NCBI GenBank assembly: GCA_028725765.1
Contig: JAQYRL010000039.1
Location: 1-33,462 of the forward strand
Reading direction: 5' to 3'
Length of the DNA stretch: 33,462 nucleotides
From: Clostridiales bacterium
GTDB lineage: Bacteria > Bacillota > Clostridia > Peptostreptococcales > Anaerovoracaceae
Position numbers and translations under genes: made by a program. Of this stretch, positions 16,435 to 27,733 are shown one piece after another; position 1 is the first letter of the stretch; every line of letters begins with the position of its first letter. The notes below the pieces were generated by a model. That model ran no database searches, was not told the origin of the DNA, and worked only from the letters and a program-made list of their open reading frames with translations.

Positions 16435-18927
16435 CTACTGCTCTCTAAGTGAAGCATTAAGCTTGTCAGCAAGCCTCGACAAAATAGTTCTGTGGACTGT
16501 AGTCACTTCCTCGTCTTTGAGTGTCTTCTCGTCATGACCGTAGAAAAGCCTGATTGCAACACTCTTCTTGTTATTGTCCACCTGTTTACCACGATATATA
16601 TCGAAAATTTCAGCGCGCTTGAAGATCTCATCTGGATCCTCCTCGATAACATTCATAATCTCACCCGCTGTTATATTTTCATCAACGGTTAACGCTATAT
16701 CCCTTGAAGTTCCTGGGAATTTCGCCGGTTTTTTATACTTGATTTCCCTATTCGAGAATTCCTCAATAGGCCCTAACATGAGTTCCGCTGCATATACTTC
16801 TGCGTCAATTCCATAATTATCTGCAACATCAGGATGAACCTGTCCCATAATTGCAAGTTCAACCTCCTCACCGTTTTCAGCCTTCACAGATACTCTAGCG
16901 CACCTACCTGGATGATATGGCGCATACTCAGATTCCGCTTCAAAAATCGGATTCTTGATGCCAAGCTCAAATAGAAGAGTCTCAACCCTTGATTTCATTT
17001 TAAAGAAATCCTCGCCTTCCCCATAGCTTCCAAGACATATATTAAAGTCCTCATACGGTAGTCCGCCCTCTTCAATAAAGTTCTTAAGGAAGGTCGTGCC
17101 AATTTCAAATGCCTGCACACGCTCAATTGATCTTGAATAATTTAGTGAAAGTACCTGCATCATATCCGGCAACAAAATAGTTCTCAGTATTGATGTGTCT
17201 TCTCCGAGTGGGTTTATGATTTTAACAAAGGCTCTCTCAATGCCATCTTCGTCTATATTGACCTTATCAAGATCAGATGGGCTACCAAACGAAATAGTCT
17301 GTATTTCATTCATTCCAATGGCTGTCAGGGTGTTTCTAGCCATCTTTCTGAGTTTCCAACTTTCCGTAACCTTAGGCATAGTATTACTTTTAGGAATCTC
17401 CATCGGCAAGTTATCATAACCGTAAATTCTGGCAACTTCTTCGACAAAATCAACTTCAGCCTCTAGATCCTGTCTTACGGTTGGCGGATAAACGCAGATA
17501 ACCGCATCCTTATCCTCAGCCTCTCCCTCTATAAGCTTAGAATCACATTCAAGAGAATTGAAGATTTCTATCATCTCACCGGCAGTAATCTCAGTTCCAA
17601 GTACTTTGTTGATTCTAGCTGCTCTAACATTAACTGGCTTTGAAACCTTTGGTACTCTGTAGACATCGACATTACCGTCCACAACATTACCTACCCCTAG
17701 CATTTCGACAAGATGACAAAATCGATTCGCTGCCGTTATTGCAAGGTTAGGATCTACACCCTTCTCATATCTGCTGGAGGCTTCCGTCCTTAGTCCAAGT
17801 TTTTTAGAAGTAGCCCTAACATTATCAGCATTAAAGCAGGCTGACTCAAGTATGACTGTCTTTGTATCAACTTCTATTTCTGAGTTCATACCGCCCATAA
17901 CACCAGCGATAGCAATTGATTTCTCAGCATCCTTTATCATTAGCATGCTGCTGTCTAGTTTTCTCTCCTTGCCGTCAAGAGTAACGAAAACCTCGTTATT
18001 CTCTGCGTGTTCAACTATTATTTTGCCGCCCTCGATGCTCCTAACGTCAAATGCGTGTAGAGGCTGTCCATATTCTAGCATTACAAAATTCGTAATATCG
18101 ACGATGACGTTTATAGGTCTCATGCCGGCTGCCATAAGTCTCTGCTGCATCCACCATGGAGACTGAGCCATCTTAACGTTCTTTATCACCCTTGCCGTAT
18201 ATCTTAGACAATCGTCCGAGTTAACCTCTACAGAAACAAAATCTTCAGGCTTCGAGTCAGAGTCTGCATTCTTCACATCTGTCTCTGGCATGTGAAGCTC
18301 TTTGCCGAAGGTAGCCTTTGTTTCCCTTGCCATACCTATCATTGAGAGACAGTCGGGTCTGTTCGGTGTAATCTCAAAGTCTATCGTGTAGTCCTCAATA
18401 TCAAGAGCGTCCACGAGTTTTAATCCGAGTTTATCTGCAAACTCATCGCCCAAAATCCAGATACCATCTTTGCTGGCCATAGGTGCCACCTTATCGTCAA
18501 ACCCCAGCTCTGTCGCTGAACAGAGCATCCCGTCCGACAAAACACCTCTAAGCTCACCGGATTTGATTTCAACTCCACCATCTTTTGCTGGTGCCCCGTG
18601 AAGAGGACCTGGTATTTTGCTACCTGAAACAGCTACAGGAACAATTGCTCCCTCAAACACGTTATCTGCACCGGTAACAATCTGAGTAAATTCCGGATCT
18701 CCTGCAGAATTTTCACTGCCTAAATTCAGCTGACAAATAACAAGTTTATCAGCGTTAGGATGTTTCTCAATCTTCTCTATTTTGCCGACTAGAACGCCCT
18801 CAATGCCATCGCCCACTTTCTTGCAGGTTTCAAGGTTTGAGCCGCTCATAATCATTTTGTTGCAATATTCTACTATATCTTCATCTACACTTATGTAGTC
18901 ATGAAGCCACTTCCAAGAAACTAACAT
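16435..18927 (-). CDS. pheT: Phenylalanyl-tRNA synthetase beta subunit
   Basis: Full-length 830 aa with tRNA-binding domain, B3/B4, B5 and FDX-ACB domains (KFPGTSRDIALTVDE). Confidence 0.98.
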   Translation of the reverse strand: MLVSWKWLHDYISVDEDIVEYCNKMIMSGSNLETCKKVGDGIEGVLVGKIEKIEKHPNADKLVICQLNLGSENSAGDPEFTQIVTGADNVFEGAIVPVAVSGSKIPGPLHGAPAKDGGVEIKSGELRGVLSDGMLCSATELGFDDKVAPMASKDGIWILGDEFADKLGLKLVDALDIEDYTIDFEITPNRPDCLSMIGMARETKATFGKELHMPETDVKNADSDSKPEDFVSVEVNSDDCLRYTARVIKNVKMAQSPWWMQQRLMAAGMRPINVIVDITNFVMLEYGQPLHAFDVRSIEGGKIIVEHAENNEVFVTLDGKERKLDSSMLMIKDAEKSIAIAGVMGGMNSEIEVDTKTVILESACFNADNVRATSKKLGLRTEASSRYEKGVDPNLAITAANRFCHLVEMLGVGNVVDGNVDVYRVPKVSKPVNVRAARINKVLGTEITAGEMIEIFNSLECDSKLIEGEAEDKDAVICVYPPTVRQDLEAEVDFVEEVARIYGYDNLPMEIPKSNTMPKVTESWKLRKMARNTLTAIGMNEIQTISFGSPSDLDKVNIDEDGIERAFVKIINPLGEDTSILRTILLPDMMQVLSLNYSRSIERVQAFEIGTTFLKNFIEEGGLPYEDFNICLGSYGEGEDFFKMKSRVETLLFELGIKNPIFEAESEYAPYHPGRCARVSVKAENGEEVELAIMGQVHPDVADNYGIDAEVYAAELMLGPIEEFSNREIKYKKPAKFPGTSRDIALTVDENITAGEIMNVIEEDPDEIFKRAEIFDIYRGKQVDNNKKSVAIRLFYGHDEKTLKDEEVTTVHRTILSRLADKLNASLREQ

Positions 18928-18953
18928 CTTTCCTCACTTTCATGCTATACAAA

Positions 18954-19976
18954 TTATTTAAACTGCTCGTTAAACCTCATATCGTTCTCATAGAAATATC
19001 TTATGTCATCTATGCCGTACTTGAGCATTGCTATTCGCTCGACACCCATTCCAAAGGCAAATCCTGTGTATTTTTCCGTATCGATATTCCCAACGCCATG
19101 TACATTCGGATGAGTCATTCCGCAGCCTAAAATTTCAATCCATCCGCTACCCTTACACATTGAGCAGCCCTTGCCGCCGCACTTAAAGCAGCTTACATCC
19201 ATCTCGGCACTCGGCTCTGTGAATGGGAAGTGATGCGGTCTGAACTTTGTCTTTGTTTCTGCACCAAAGAGTTTCTTAGCCATATAATCAAGTGTTCCTT
19301 TGAGGTGAGCCATCGTTATACCCTCATCTACAATCATACCCTCTATCTGGTGGAACATCGGACTGTGAGTTGCATCAGGTGTATCACATCTGAAGCATCT
19401 TCCGGGGCTGACAATCTTAAACGGAGCCTCCCTGTTTTGTAGTGTCCTGATCTCAACAGAACTTGTATGTGGCCTAAGAACATTGTCCTTGCTGATGTAG
19501 AAGGTATCTGTCATGTCCCTGCTTGGGTGGTTTGGCGGCGAATTGAGTCCGTCAAAAGTGTTAAAAACTGTATCCACAAGAGGGCCTTCCACGATTTCAT
19601 ATCCCATATCCGTAAAAATGTCGACAACCTCATCTATAACAGTGGTGATAAGATGTTTGGCTCCAATACGCATCTTGGGTGCAGGCTCTGTTACATCCAG
19701 TGCCTCCGACTCGAGTTTCTTTGCTTTCTCATTCGCAGCAAGCTCAGCCTTCTTCTCATTTATAAAATTCTCTATTTCTTTTTTCAGAAGGTTAGTTTCT
19801 TTCCCCATAACCTTCTTTTCTTCCACAGAAAGGCTCTTCATATTTTTGAGAATCTCAGTAACCTTGCCTTTTTTGCCAAGCATTGCAATCCTGGCATCCT
19901 CACACTCTCTTAAATTCTTGCTTTCCTTAATCAAAGAAATAGCTTCTTCACGTATAGCTTTTAAATTCTCTAGCAT
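18954..19976 (-). CDS. pheS: Phenylalanyl-tRNA synthetase alpha subunit
   Basis: NFDxLN-type region FDGLNSPPNHPSRDMTDTFYI, LRPHTSSVEIRTL, GMGVERIAMLKYGIDDIR. Confidence 0.98.
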   Translation of the reverse strand: MLENLKAIREEAISLIKESKNLRECEDARIAMLGKKGKVTEILKNMKSLSVEEKKVMGKETNLLKKEIENFINEKKAELAANEKAKKLESEALDVTEPAPKMRIGAKHLITTVIDEVVDIFTDMGYEIVEGPLVDTVFNTFDGLNSPPNHPSRDMTDTFYISKDNVLRPHTSSVEIRTLQNREAPFKIVSPGRCFRCDTPDATHSPMFHQIEGMIVDEGITMAHLKGTLDYMAKKLFGAETKTKFRPHHFPFTEPSAEMDVSCFKCGGKGCSMCKGSGWIEILGCGMTHPNVHGVGNIDTEKYTGFAFGMGVERIAMLKYGIDDIRYFYENDMRFNEQFK

Positions 19977-20809
19977 CTTTTCCCTCTTCCAATTTTATTT
20001 TTACTCTGTCTCAAGCTGTCCATCATAAGAACTGCTCCTGCCGTCGCCACATTAAGTGATTCGAGAAATCCTTCTGTTGGTATGTTTATCTTTATATCTG
20101 CCATGTCCATTATTTCTTTTGAAACGCCATGACCTTCATTGCCCATAACTAGAAATATATTCTCAGATAAATCTGCATCGTAGTATGCCACGCCGCTCTC
20201 AACATCAGTCACTACAAGTTTCTTCGAAAACTCATCCGATAATCTGCGCAAAGAATTCGCATCATCAATCATTATCACCGGCATTCTAAGCATTGCTCCC
20301 CCAGCTGCCCTTATCGCCTTAGGACTAAACATATCACCAGAGCCTTTTAGCAAAATGACACCCTTAAACCCTGCTCCTTCTGCCGTCCTTATGAGAGTTC
20401 CTATATTTCCAGGATCCTGAAGTTTATCCAGCACAAGCATATTTGAATCAGACGGGGCTTCCATCATAAACTCTTTTTCTGATAGCGGTTCATATGACAA
20501 AACAGCCAAAATGCCCTGGTTATTTTCAGTGTCGGAGATTTGTTTGAACAGTCGCTCATCCATAGAAATGACCGTGCAATCATGTCGGTCCACTTGATCA
20601 AAGAAATCGTAATCTTTCAGATATCCCAATCTGTCTTGCCTTACAACCAAATATTTGAGATCGTATCGACTACTTTTCGCTTCAATCACCTGCTTTGGTC
20701 CTTCAACCACAAAGAGAGCCTCTCGGATTCTATATTTTCTAACCTTCAGGCTCTTAATAAGCTTAAATATTGCATTGTCTTTTGAAGTAATCTCCTTGAT
20801 TCCTCTCAT
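19970..20809 (-). CDS. SpoU/TrmH-family rRNA 2'-O-methyltransferase
   Basis: KYRIREALFVVEGPKQVIEA, LDKLQDPGNIGTLIRTAEGAGFKGVILL, VMGNEGHGVS, INIPTEGFLESLNVATAGAVLM. Confidence 0.93.
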   Translation of the reverse strand: MRGIKEITSKDNAIFKLIKSLKVRKYRIREALFVVEGPKQVIEAKSSRYDLKYLVVRQDRLGYLKDYDFFDQVDRHDCTVISMDERLFKQISDTENNQGILAVLSYEPLSEKEFMMEAPSDSNMLVLDKLQDPGNIGTLIRTAEGAGFKGVILLKGSGDMFSPKAIRAAGGAMLRMPVIMIDDANSLRRLSDEFSKKLVVTDVESGVAYYDADLSENIFLVMGNEGHGVSKEIMDMADIKINIPTEGFLESLNVATAGAVLMMDSLRQSKNKIGRGKRC

Positions 20810-20836
20810 ACAACATCCTGCTTTGTACTTTTTAAA

Positions 20837-20861
20837 AAAGCCGGCTTATTATACCGGCTTT
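20837..20861 (-). terminator. Rho-independent terminator downstream of ftsZ
   Basis: Minus strand AAAGCCGGTATAATAAGCCGGCTTTTTT. Confidence 0.85.
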
Positions 20862-20890
20862 CTGAATGCTATTTTAAACTCCCGTATGAA

Positions 20891-22015
20891 TTAATTGCTC
20901 AGGAATGTAGGTATATCAAATTTTGAATCATCTTCTTCGTCATCCTCGTGTTCCTCAAACAATTTCTCCAGTGTTGTTTCAGTTCCTTCGAGGCCTTCAT
21001 CGGTCACCACTTTTCTTGGCACCTTGTTATCAAAACTGCTGTAATCTATTTTGCTATCAGCACCTTCGCTGAATCCTGTTGCAATAACAGTTATAGCAAT
21101 TTCATCTTCCATATCTTCGTTTACAGCGGCTCCGAAAATTAGTATCGCTTGATCATCGGCCTGTTCCTGAACAAGGCTTGCAATCTCTGAAACCTCAAGC
21201 ATTCCAAGGTCGTATCCACCTGATACATATAACAAAATAGCCCTTGCGCCTGCAATAGTTGTCTCGAGAAGAGGACTTTCAATAGCAGCTCTAACGGCAT
21301 CCTGAGCCCTTGATTCTCCGCTTCCTTTTCCAACTCCCATATGAGCTATGCCCCTATCTGTCATTACGGACTTAACATCGGCAAAGTCAACGTTAATAAG
21401 AGCAAATTCAGAAATCAAGTCTGCGATGCCCTGAACACCCTGTCGCAGAACATCATCAGCCATACTAAATGCTTCTAAAATTGATGTATTCTTGGTGCAA
21501 TTGTTCAGAAGCTTGTCATTAGGAACTATTACAAGAGAATCCACAAATTCCTTGAGATAGTCGATTCCCATCTCAGCTGCTGTCATTCTCTTTCTACCTT
21601 CAAACGAGAACGGCTTGGTAACAACTCCAACTGTTAGTATTCCCATGTCTTTTGCTACTCTAGCAATAATAGGGGCTGCACCTGTTCCTGTGCCTCCTCC
21701 CATTCCAGCGGTTATGAATACCATATCGCTACCCTTGATTATATCTGCAATATCATCAATAGTCTCTTCAGCTGATTGTTGACCAATCTGCGGATTTCCG
21801 CCAGCTCCTAGTCCTCTTGTTAATTTCTCGCCTATCTGTATTCTAAGTTCAGCTTTACACTTATTAAGTGCCTGCCTATCTGTATTAACAGCTATGAACT
21901 CTACGCCCTTAAGGCCAACTTCAAGCATTCTATTAACTGCGTTACATCCGCCGCCACCAACGCCTATAACCTTGATTACAGCTGCCTTGTCTTGACTTGT
22001 TTCAAACTGCATCAT
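20891..22015 (-). CDS. ftsZ: Cell division protein FtsZ
   Basis: [33 protein letters not shown]-terminal peptide DIPTFLSN. Confidence 0.99.
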   Translation of the reverse strand: MMQFETSQDKAAVIKVIGVGGGGCNAVNRMLEVGLKGVEFIAVNTDRQALNKCKAELRIQIGEKLTRGLGAGGNPQIGQQSAEETIDDIADIIKGSDMVFITAGMGGGTGTGAAPIIARVAKDMGILTVGVVTKPFSFEGRKRMTAAEMGIDYLKEFVDSLVIVPNDKLLNNCTKNTSILEAFSMADDVLRQGVQGIADLISEFALINVDFADVKSVMTDRGIAHMGVGKGSGESRAQDAVRAAIESPLLETTIAGARAILLYVSGGYDLGMLEVSEIASLVQEQADDQAILIFGAAVNEDMEDEIAITVIATGFSEGADSKIDYSSFDNKVPRKVVTDEGLEGTETTLEKLFEEHEDDEEDDSKFDIPTFLSN

Positions 22016-22076
22016 ATATGCTCCTCCTTATCGCACCATATTATGGATATTTTATCATAATAATTGAAATTTTGCA

Positions 22077-22865
22077 CTATATATCCGGAGAAAAAGTTAT
22101 AAAATTGTTTTCATCTATGTATATTGTCCCCATAGCATTTCCTTTTTGGACTAAATTATTAACAACTTTCTGTAAATCTCCAGATTTTAATCTCTTCATA
22201 ACATATTCTGGCTTGCCTCTTACTACAAGATTATCCAAAATATATGCTCTTATATTTGCATCTTTGCCTTCTTCAAATGTTGTTTTTTTGAAAAATATAT
22301 CGCCTTTCTCCATGGCCTCTAACATTTTGAGAGTTTTAGCAAAACTTTTTGACTGCTTAACCTTGAGTTTCTCTCCTTTTTTCATTTCTCTTATTTTCAA
22401 GCCTGAAATCAAAGTAAGTTTCGGGTCTATTTTGCCTGTTCTAAGCACCACTCCGCTTGGATCTATCACCACATATTGATCCCCATATTCGACAGCTGCA
22501 ATCTGTTTTCTTTCCTCAACCTTTATTAGAAGAGTTGAAGGAAGTCTTCTTCTTATTGAAACGTCCTCAAAATATGGATCTTTTTCAAGTCTATTCCTTA
22601 TCTTACTATCACCAGCAGCCCAGAAGATATTAACACCCGTCTTTGCATCCGACAAGGTAATAACCTGTTTTTCAGAATAGTAATGATTGCCCTTTACTCT
22701 AATTGTTTTGATATCAAAGAAAGGAGTACTCATTATGTATATAATAATCCCCAATATGCAAACAACGATAAGAAAGTTTCTAAAGGGATGTTTTCTTTTG
22801 ATTTCCTTTTTCACCACATTGGTGTTTTCAAGGACCTTTATTGCCTCTTCGCTATATGATCCCAT
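22077..22865 (-). CDS. ftsQ: Cell division protein FtsQ/DivIB
   Basis: TM segment, POTRA FFDIKTIRVKGNHYYSEKQVITLSDAKTGVNIF, FtsQ-type domain. Confidence 0.9.
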   Translation of the reverse strand: MGSYSEEAIKVLENTNVVKKEIKRKHPFRNFLIVVCILGIIIYIMSTPFFDIKTIRVKGNHYYSEKQVITLSDAKTGVNIFWAAGDSKIRNRLEKDPYFEDVSIRRRLPSTLLIKVEERKQIAAVEYGDQYVVIDPSGVVLRTGKIDPKLTLISGLKIREMKKGEKLKVKQSKSFAKTLKMLEAMEKGDIFFKKTTFEEGKDANIRAYILDNLVVRGKPEYVMKRLKSGDLQKVVNNLVQKGNAMGTIYIDENNFITFSPDI

Positions 22866-23935
22866 ATCTTCTCCGTAGCATCTCCTGAACTACAACTCAA
22901 ACTCAAGTCTCCCATCTTTTTAAGTTCTTCAGGATTATTCTTGTATTTTTTTATGATATCTATAATTTTGTTAACGTCAATATCTTTTTCCTCTATTAGA
23001 ATCGCTCCTCCACGATCAGAAACGGATTTTGCATTATAATACTGATGATTATCAGTAGCCCAAGGAAATGGAATCAAGATTGATGGCCTACCTGCAACAT
23101 TAATCTCGCTCATACTCAATGCTCCTGCTCTGCAGATTATCAAATCTGCCGCTGAAATAAGATCAGGCATATCATCAGAAAACCCCATGACACTAACGTG
23201 ATTATTCTCCAAAAGGCCTTTTTCATCTAGACTTTTTTTTACATCTTCATAGTTTTTGTGGCCCGTTATAAAGGAAATGCTGTACTCAGGTTCATCCTTT
23301 AGCCAATCTATTATTCCCTCTGCCAGACTATTTATTGCTCCAGCACCAAGGCTTCCTCCCATCATCAAAACATGGAAACTTTCTATAGGTATGCCAAGCT
23401 TCTTTCGTGAATTTTCTCTATCAATAGTAAAAAACTCTTTTCTTACAGGGTTGCCAGTGTAGACGTGCTTTTGCGGTTGTTTAAAGTACGATGTTGCTTC
23501 GGGGTATGCTAGAAATACTTTGTTGACAAATCTTTCTAGGGTTCTGTTTGCAGATCCTGGAAATGCATTTTGCTCGTGTATATAGCATGGAACCTTTTCG
23601 AGTCTTGAAGCAATTATCACCGGAAAAGATACATATCCACCTGTACCTATTACGCAATCAGGTTTAAATCTTCTTATTATTCTGCGGCTCTTTGCAATTC
23701 CCTTCAAAACAGCTGAAGTCAATTTCATAATTCCTAGAGGATTCTTTTCAAACCATCTTCCTGAAATCTGTTCAAACTTATATCCGTGCTCTGGAACGAT
23801 TTTTCCTTCCATCGTCATATCCATGCCAATGTAAAGAATGTCAGAATCTGGTTCTTTCTCCATTATTTTGTCAGCTATTGCAAGTGCAGGGAAAATGTGT
23901 CCTCCTGAACCGCCTCCGCTAATTATTGCCCTCAT
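22838..23935 (-). CDS. murG: UDP-GlcNAc--lipid I GlcNAc transferase MurG
   Basis: AIISGGGSGGHIFPALAIAD, YIHEQNAFPGSANR, MGGSLGAGAIN, CRAGALSMSEINV. Confidence 0.97.
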   Translation of the reverse strand: MRAIISGGGSGGHIFPALAIADKIMEKEPDSDILYIGMDMTMEGKIVPEHGYKFEQISGRWFEKNPLGIMKLTSAVLKGIAKSRRIIRRFKPDCVIGTGGYVSFPVIIASRLEKVPCYIHEQNAFPGSANRTLERFVNKVFLAYPEATSYFKQPQKHVYTGNPVRKEFFTIDRENSRKKLGIPIESFHVLMMGGSLGAGAINSLAEGIIDWLKDEPEYSISFITGHKNYEDVKKSLDEKGLLENNHVSVMGFSDDMPDLISAADLIICRAGALSMSEINVAGRPSILIPFPWATDNHQYYNAKSVSDRGGAILIEEKDIDVNKIIDIIKKYKNNPEELKKMGDLSLSCSSGDATEKIWDHIAKRQ

Positions 23936-24007
23936 ACGTATTGCTCCATACAATTTTAATTTCTAGCTTCTAATATTTGAATACGCTTGAAATGATAATA
24001 TTTTGTA

Positions 24008-25162
24008 CTAAATAATATATTTCTCGACTGTATAATTTCTTTCTATCGTTCTTTTTTTAGATATGTTCAAAAGTATTCCCGAACAAGTCATAAAAATTAT
24101 TAATGCATTTCCGCCATAACTTATAAAAGGCAGCGCAATCCCCGTCGCTGGCAAACTAGAAGTTACAACGCCTATATTAAATATAACCTGAGCGGATACC
24201 ATTGATACAATCCCGGTTGCAAGCAATGTACCAAACAAATCTGGCGCATTGATCGCTATTATCACGCCTCTCCAGATTAGGATAACGTAAAGAATTATAA
24301 TAACCAATATCCCTATAAATCCGACTTCTTCCCCTATAATTGCCATGATAAAATCATTATGTGGCTCTGGTAGGTACATAGTCTTTTGTATGCTTTTTCC
24401 TATGCCAACACCGAAGATGCCTCCGCTTCCCAATGCCATAAGAGATTGAACGACCTGAAACGAATCACCTGATGCATCCTTAAAAGGATGTAAAAAGCCT
24501 GTTACCCTGGCAAATCTATATCCATCTCTATCTCCAATTATAGCAAAAATTAGTGCAACAGCAAAAAGCGCTCCACCTCCGATTAAAAAAGTCTTATTAA
24601 GACCCGCCACAATGAGCATGCACATTATTATAACGGCAAGTGTCGCCGCAACAGAAAGGCTCGGTTGCTTCATTATTAAAGCACATGCAAGCCCCAAGCA
24701 AATAATGATAGGAAAAAGTCCTTTCAGAGTATTGATTCTCTTAGGCTTTGCAGATATGTATGCCGCCGTCGCTATAATCATGCTGAATTTGCTGATTTCT
24801 CCGGGCATCAATGAGAACCCAAAAATTCTAATCCATCTTGTTGCACCGTTAACAGTAGTACCGGCACCAGCAATTACAATGACCAAAAGGAAGAAACTCA
24901 CACCCAATATTGGTATGGCAAAAGTTCTCCACACATGATAATTCATCTTGGTTGCAAGCACCATGCAAACTAGTCCCATAATAGCGAAAACCACCTGTTT
25001 AATAGCGAAGCCATATGGCGATCCCGACTCACTGATTGAACTGTAAAAACTTGCACTAAAAACAGCCACTATACCAATTAGAACAAGAAGCAAAGTGGTA
25101 ATCATCAACGGAAAATCCATTGGCCCTATTTTCTTTGTTATAAACAGTTTGGTTCTTCCCAT
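24008..25162 (-). CDS. ftsW: SEDS peptidoglycan glycosyltransferase FtsW/SpoVE
   Basis: Polytopic protein with MGRTKLFI..., PSLSVAATLAV, PEPHNDFIMAIIGEEVGFIG, ALPFISYGGNALI. Confidence 0.93.
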   Translation of the reverse strand: MGRTKLFITKKIGPMDFPLMITTLLLVLIGIVAVFSASFYSSISESGSPYGFAIKQVVFAIMGLVCMVLATKMNYHVWRTFAIPILGVSFFLLVIVIAGAGTTVNGATRWIRIFGFSLMPGEISKFSMIIATAAYISAKPKRINTLKGLFPIIICLGLACALIMKQPSLSVAATLAVIIMCMLIVAGLNKTFLIGGGALFAVALIFAIIGDRDGYRFARVTGFLHPFKDASGDSFQVVQSLMALGSGGIFGVGIGKSIQKTMYLPEPHNDFIMAIIGEEVGFIGILVIIILYVILIWRGVIIAINAPDLFGTLLATGIVSMVSAQVIFNIGVVTSSLPATGIALPFISYGGNALIIFMTCSGILLNISKKRTIERNYTVEKYII

Positions 25163-25174
25163 ATCTTCCTCATA

Positions 25175-26563
25175 CTATTTCTGCATGGCATCAACCCAGG
25201 ACTTGAAATCATCTCCCCGCTGTTCAAAATTATCATACATATCCCAACTAGCACACGCAGGTGAAAGCAATACATTATCCCCATCGCATGCCAATGAGGC
25301 CGCTTTAAACACACAGTCCTTCATAGTTTTCTCTTCATATATTTTGTCAAACCCCTTGGCTCTAACAGCCTTTGCAATATGCTCTCTATCTCTGCCTAGT
25401 AACACAAGCGCTTTAACCTTACCGTCAAATTCTTCAGCCAAAGACGAAAAATCCTGTCCCTTTGAATCTCCCCCCGCAATCAATATTATATTCCCAGAAA
25501 GTGCTCTAAGGGCTGTAATTGTAGCATCCGTATTAGTTCCTTTGGAATCGTTATAATAATGCACTCCATCAATCACTCCAACAGGTTCCATCCTATGCTC
25601 GACACCCTTAAAAGCTTCAACCGCTGATCTTATATCATTTATATCGATTCCCGAGAAATATGCAATCGTTATAGCTGCTAGTACATTTTCAAGGTTATGC
25701 GCTCCGACCAGTTTCACTTCGTCAACCGGCATTATCTCAACTACTTTTCCAGATAAATCGAGTATTTTTATCCATTCATCCTCAACAAAACAGTTAACCC
25801 CTTCTGTATGTCGCCTGCTGAAAAGCACAAGATGACCCGCATATTCTTTTGCCAGTTTTACACAGGTTTCATCGTCAGCATTGACAACAGCAAAATCATC
25901 CTTTGTCTGATTCTGAAAAGCTTTGGCCTTCGCCTTGCCATAAGCTTCCATTGTTTTGTGTCTATTAAGGTGGTCAGGTGTCAAATTCAGAAGAGCTGCA
26001 ACATGAGGTTTGAAGTCCACCGTTGTTTCAAGTTGAAAACTCGAAGCCTCAGTTATCATCCAGTCATCTTCAGAAGCTTCTGTAGATTCAGTTATAACCG
26101 CGGTCCCGATGTTTCCAACAACATGCGTTTTCATCCCGGCCTTTCGAAAAATTTCACCAGTAAGAGTGGTAGTTGTAGTTTTACCATTAGTCCCTGTGAT
26201 TGCAACAAAATGGGCATTGCTCATTCTATATGCAAGTTCCAGTTCTCCTATTACCTCACAACCAGATTCTCTAAACTTTGAAATCCACTCTAGGTTTGGA
26301 TCCACCCCCGGACTTACAACGATTATATCATAAGTCTCCTCTATTGAAGGCTCTGTGCCTAAGTACATTCCAACACCTGAGTTCTTAAAAAACGACAGGA
26401 GCTGCCCGTCGATTTGTTCAACTGTTTTGTTGTCTTGAACCCATACCTTTGCCCCAAGGCGACAAAGAACCTGAGATGCAGCAATTCCACTTCTCCCAAG
26501 CCCTATTACAAGAATTTTCTTATCTTTTGGGTCAAAATTATGTAAATTTTTGTCACTATTCAT
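25175..26563 (-). CDS. murD: UDP-N-acetylmuramoylalanine--D-glutamate ligase MurD
   Basis: VVSPGVDPN, AITGTNGKTTTTTLTGEI, LNLTPDHLNRH, YYNDSKGTNTDAT, LLSPACASWDMYDNFEQRGDDF. Confidence 0.98.
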   Translation of the reverse strand: MNSDKNLHNFDPKDKKILVIGLGRSGIAASQVLCRLGAKVWVQDNKTVEQIDGQLLSFFKNSGVGMYLGTEPSIEETYDIIVVSPGVDPNLEWISKFRESGCEVIGELELAYRMSNAHFVAITGTNGKTTTTTLTGEIFRKAGMKTHVVGNIGTAVITESTEASEDDWMITEASSFQLETTVDFKPHVAALLNLTPDHLNRHKTMEAYGKAKAKAFQNQTKDDFAVVNADDETCVKLAKEYAGHLVLFSRRHTEGVNCFVEDEWIKILDLSGKVVEIMPVDEVKLVGAHNLENVLAAITIAYFSGIDINDIRSAVEAFKGVEHRMEPVGVIDGVHYYNDSKGTNTDATITALRALSGNIILIAGGDSKGQDFSSLAEEFDGKVKALVLLGRDREHIAKAVRAKGFDKIYEEKTMKDCVFKAASLACDGDNVLLSPACASWDMYDNFEQRGDDFKSWVDAMQK

Positions 26564-26690
26564 TTCAAGCCTCCTAACGGCTATTTTGTATATCTCTTAA
26601 AATCTTAAAATCCACAATTATATTCAATGTAGATATTTTGAAGATTTGTTCATTCTCTACTATATTGCTGGCTCACTGCATTCAGAAAAT

Positions 26691-27668
26691 CTATATCAAT
26701 GTGCTGCAGTATGCGACTATACATGCAATTCCTGTAATTGCCCAAAACATGAATACAACGTTGTACTCCTTCATTCCGCCCAGTTCGAAGTGATGATGTA
26801 TAGGTGCCATCCTGAAAACCCTCTTTTTTCTTAGTTTATACGATCCAACCTGAATTATGACGGACAATGCCTCAAGCACATATATTATACCTGCTATAGG
26901 AAGGAAGAGTTCCGCCCTCATCATTATTGCCATCACTGCTACAGCACCGCCAAGCGTCATAGACCCTGTATCTCCCATGAATATTTTTGCAGGATATCTA
27001 TTGTGAAATAAGAAACCTAGGCAAGCACCGGCTGTAGCAAAAGCAAATATTGCAGTAGTCCCTTCGTCAAATTTAATTGCTAAAAAGCCAAAAAATATGC
27101 AAACTAGAGTCGTAACCCCTGACGAAAGCCCGTCAAGCCCATCGGTTAAATTAACAGAGTTTACCATAGCTACCATGATAAAAACAACAAAGGGTACAAA
27201 AATCACTCCCATATCAACAAAATCATTATAAAAAGGCACCCAAATTTCAGAGCCATGGCCACTAAATTTGAGCATATACACCGCTATGAATATCCCAAAT
27301 AAAATTTGTAGCGCCAGCTTTTGCCAAGCATTCAGACCTAAATTTTGTTTCTTTGCAATCTTAAGGTAGTCGTCCAAAAATCCAATCAATCCGAATAAGA
27401 AGGAAACTAAAACCATAATTAAACATTGCATCTTATTCTCCGCAAAAATCATCGAGCAGAGAGCAATAGTTGCAAATATTGCGATTCCACCCATAGTTGG
27501 TGTTCCCTGCTTTGATAGATGAGCCTTCGGGCCATCTTCCCTTATGAACTGCCCGAATTGTTCTGTCCTTAGCCTTAAGATTAGCCTCAACGTATAAATT
27601 GCACTCATCAATGCCCCACACGCTATACACGCTATACAGATTGTATAAAACGAATATGATTGGTACAT
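26691..27668 (-). CDS. mraY: Phospho-N-acetylmuramoyl-pentapeptide transferase MraY
   Basis: GTPTMGGIAI, GFLDDYLK, NSVNLTDGLDGLSSG, MGDTGSMTLGG, HHHFELGGMKE. Confidence 0.98.
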   Translation of the reverse strand: MYQSYSFYTICIACIACGALMSAIYTLRLILRLRTEQFGQFIREDGPKAHLSKQGTPTMGGIAIFATIALCSMIFAENKMQCLIMVLVSFLFGLIGFLDDYLKIAKKQNLGLNAWQKLALQILFGIFIAVYMLKFSGHGSEIWVPFYNDFVDMGVIFVPFVVFIMVAMVNSVNLTDGLDGLSSGVTTLVCIFFGFLAIKFDEGTTAIFAFATAGACLGFLFHNRYPAKIFMGDTGSMTLGGAVAVMAIMMRAELFLPIAGIIYVLEALSVIIQVGSYKLRKKRVFRMAPIHHHFELGGMKEYNVVFMFWAITGIACIVAYCSTLI

Positions 27669-27733
27669 ATCAAACCTCTTTCACATTTCTAAATTTTTTA
27701 TGTTGATTCAATGCCGAAACTCCTCAATAATAC

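Noticed and set aside
19513-20028. 171-aa plus-strand ORF opposite pheS
   Set aside because: Antisense artefact of pheS codon usage; no domain.
19900-20100. Possible T-box leader before pheST
   Set aside because: pheS overlaps the upstream methyltransferase gene by 7 bp, leaving no room for a leader there.
25808-26281. 157-aa plus-strand ORF opposite murD
   Set aside because: Antisense artefact; murD is full length with all motifs.
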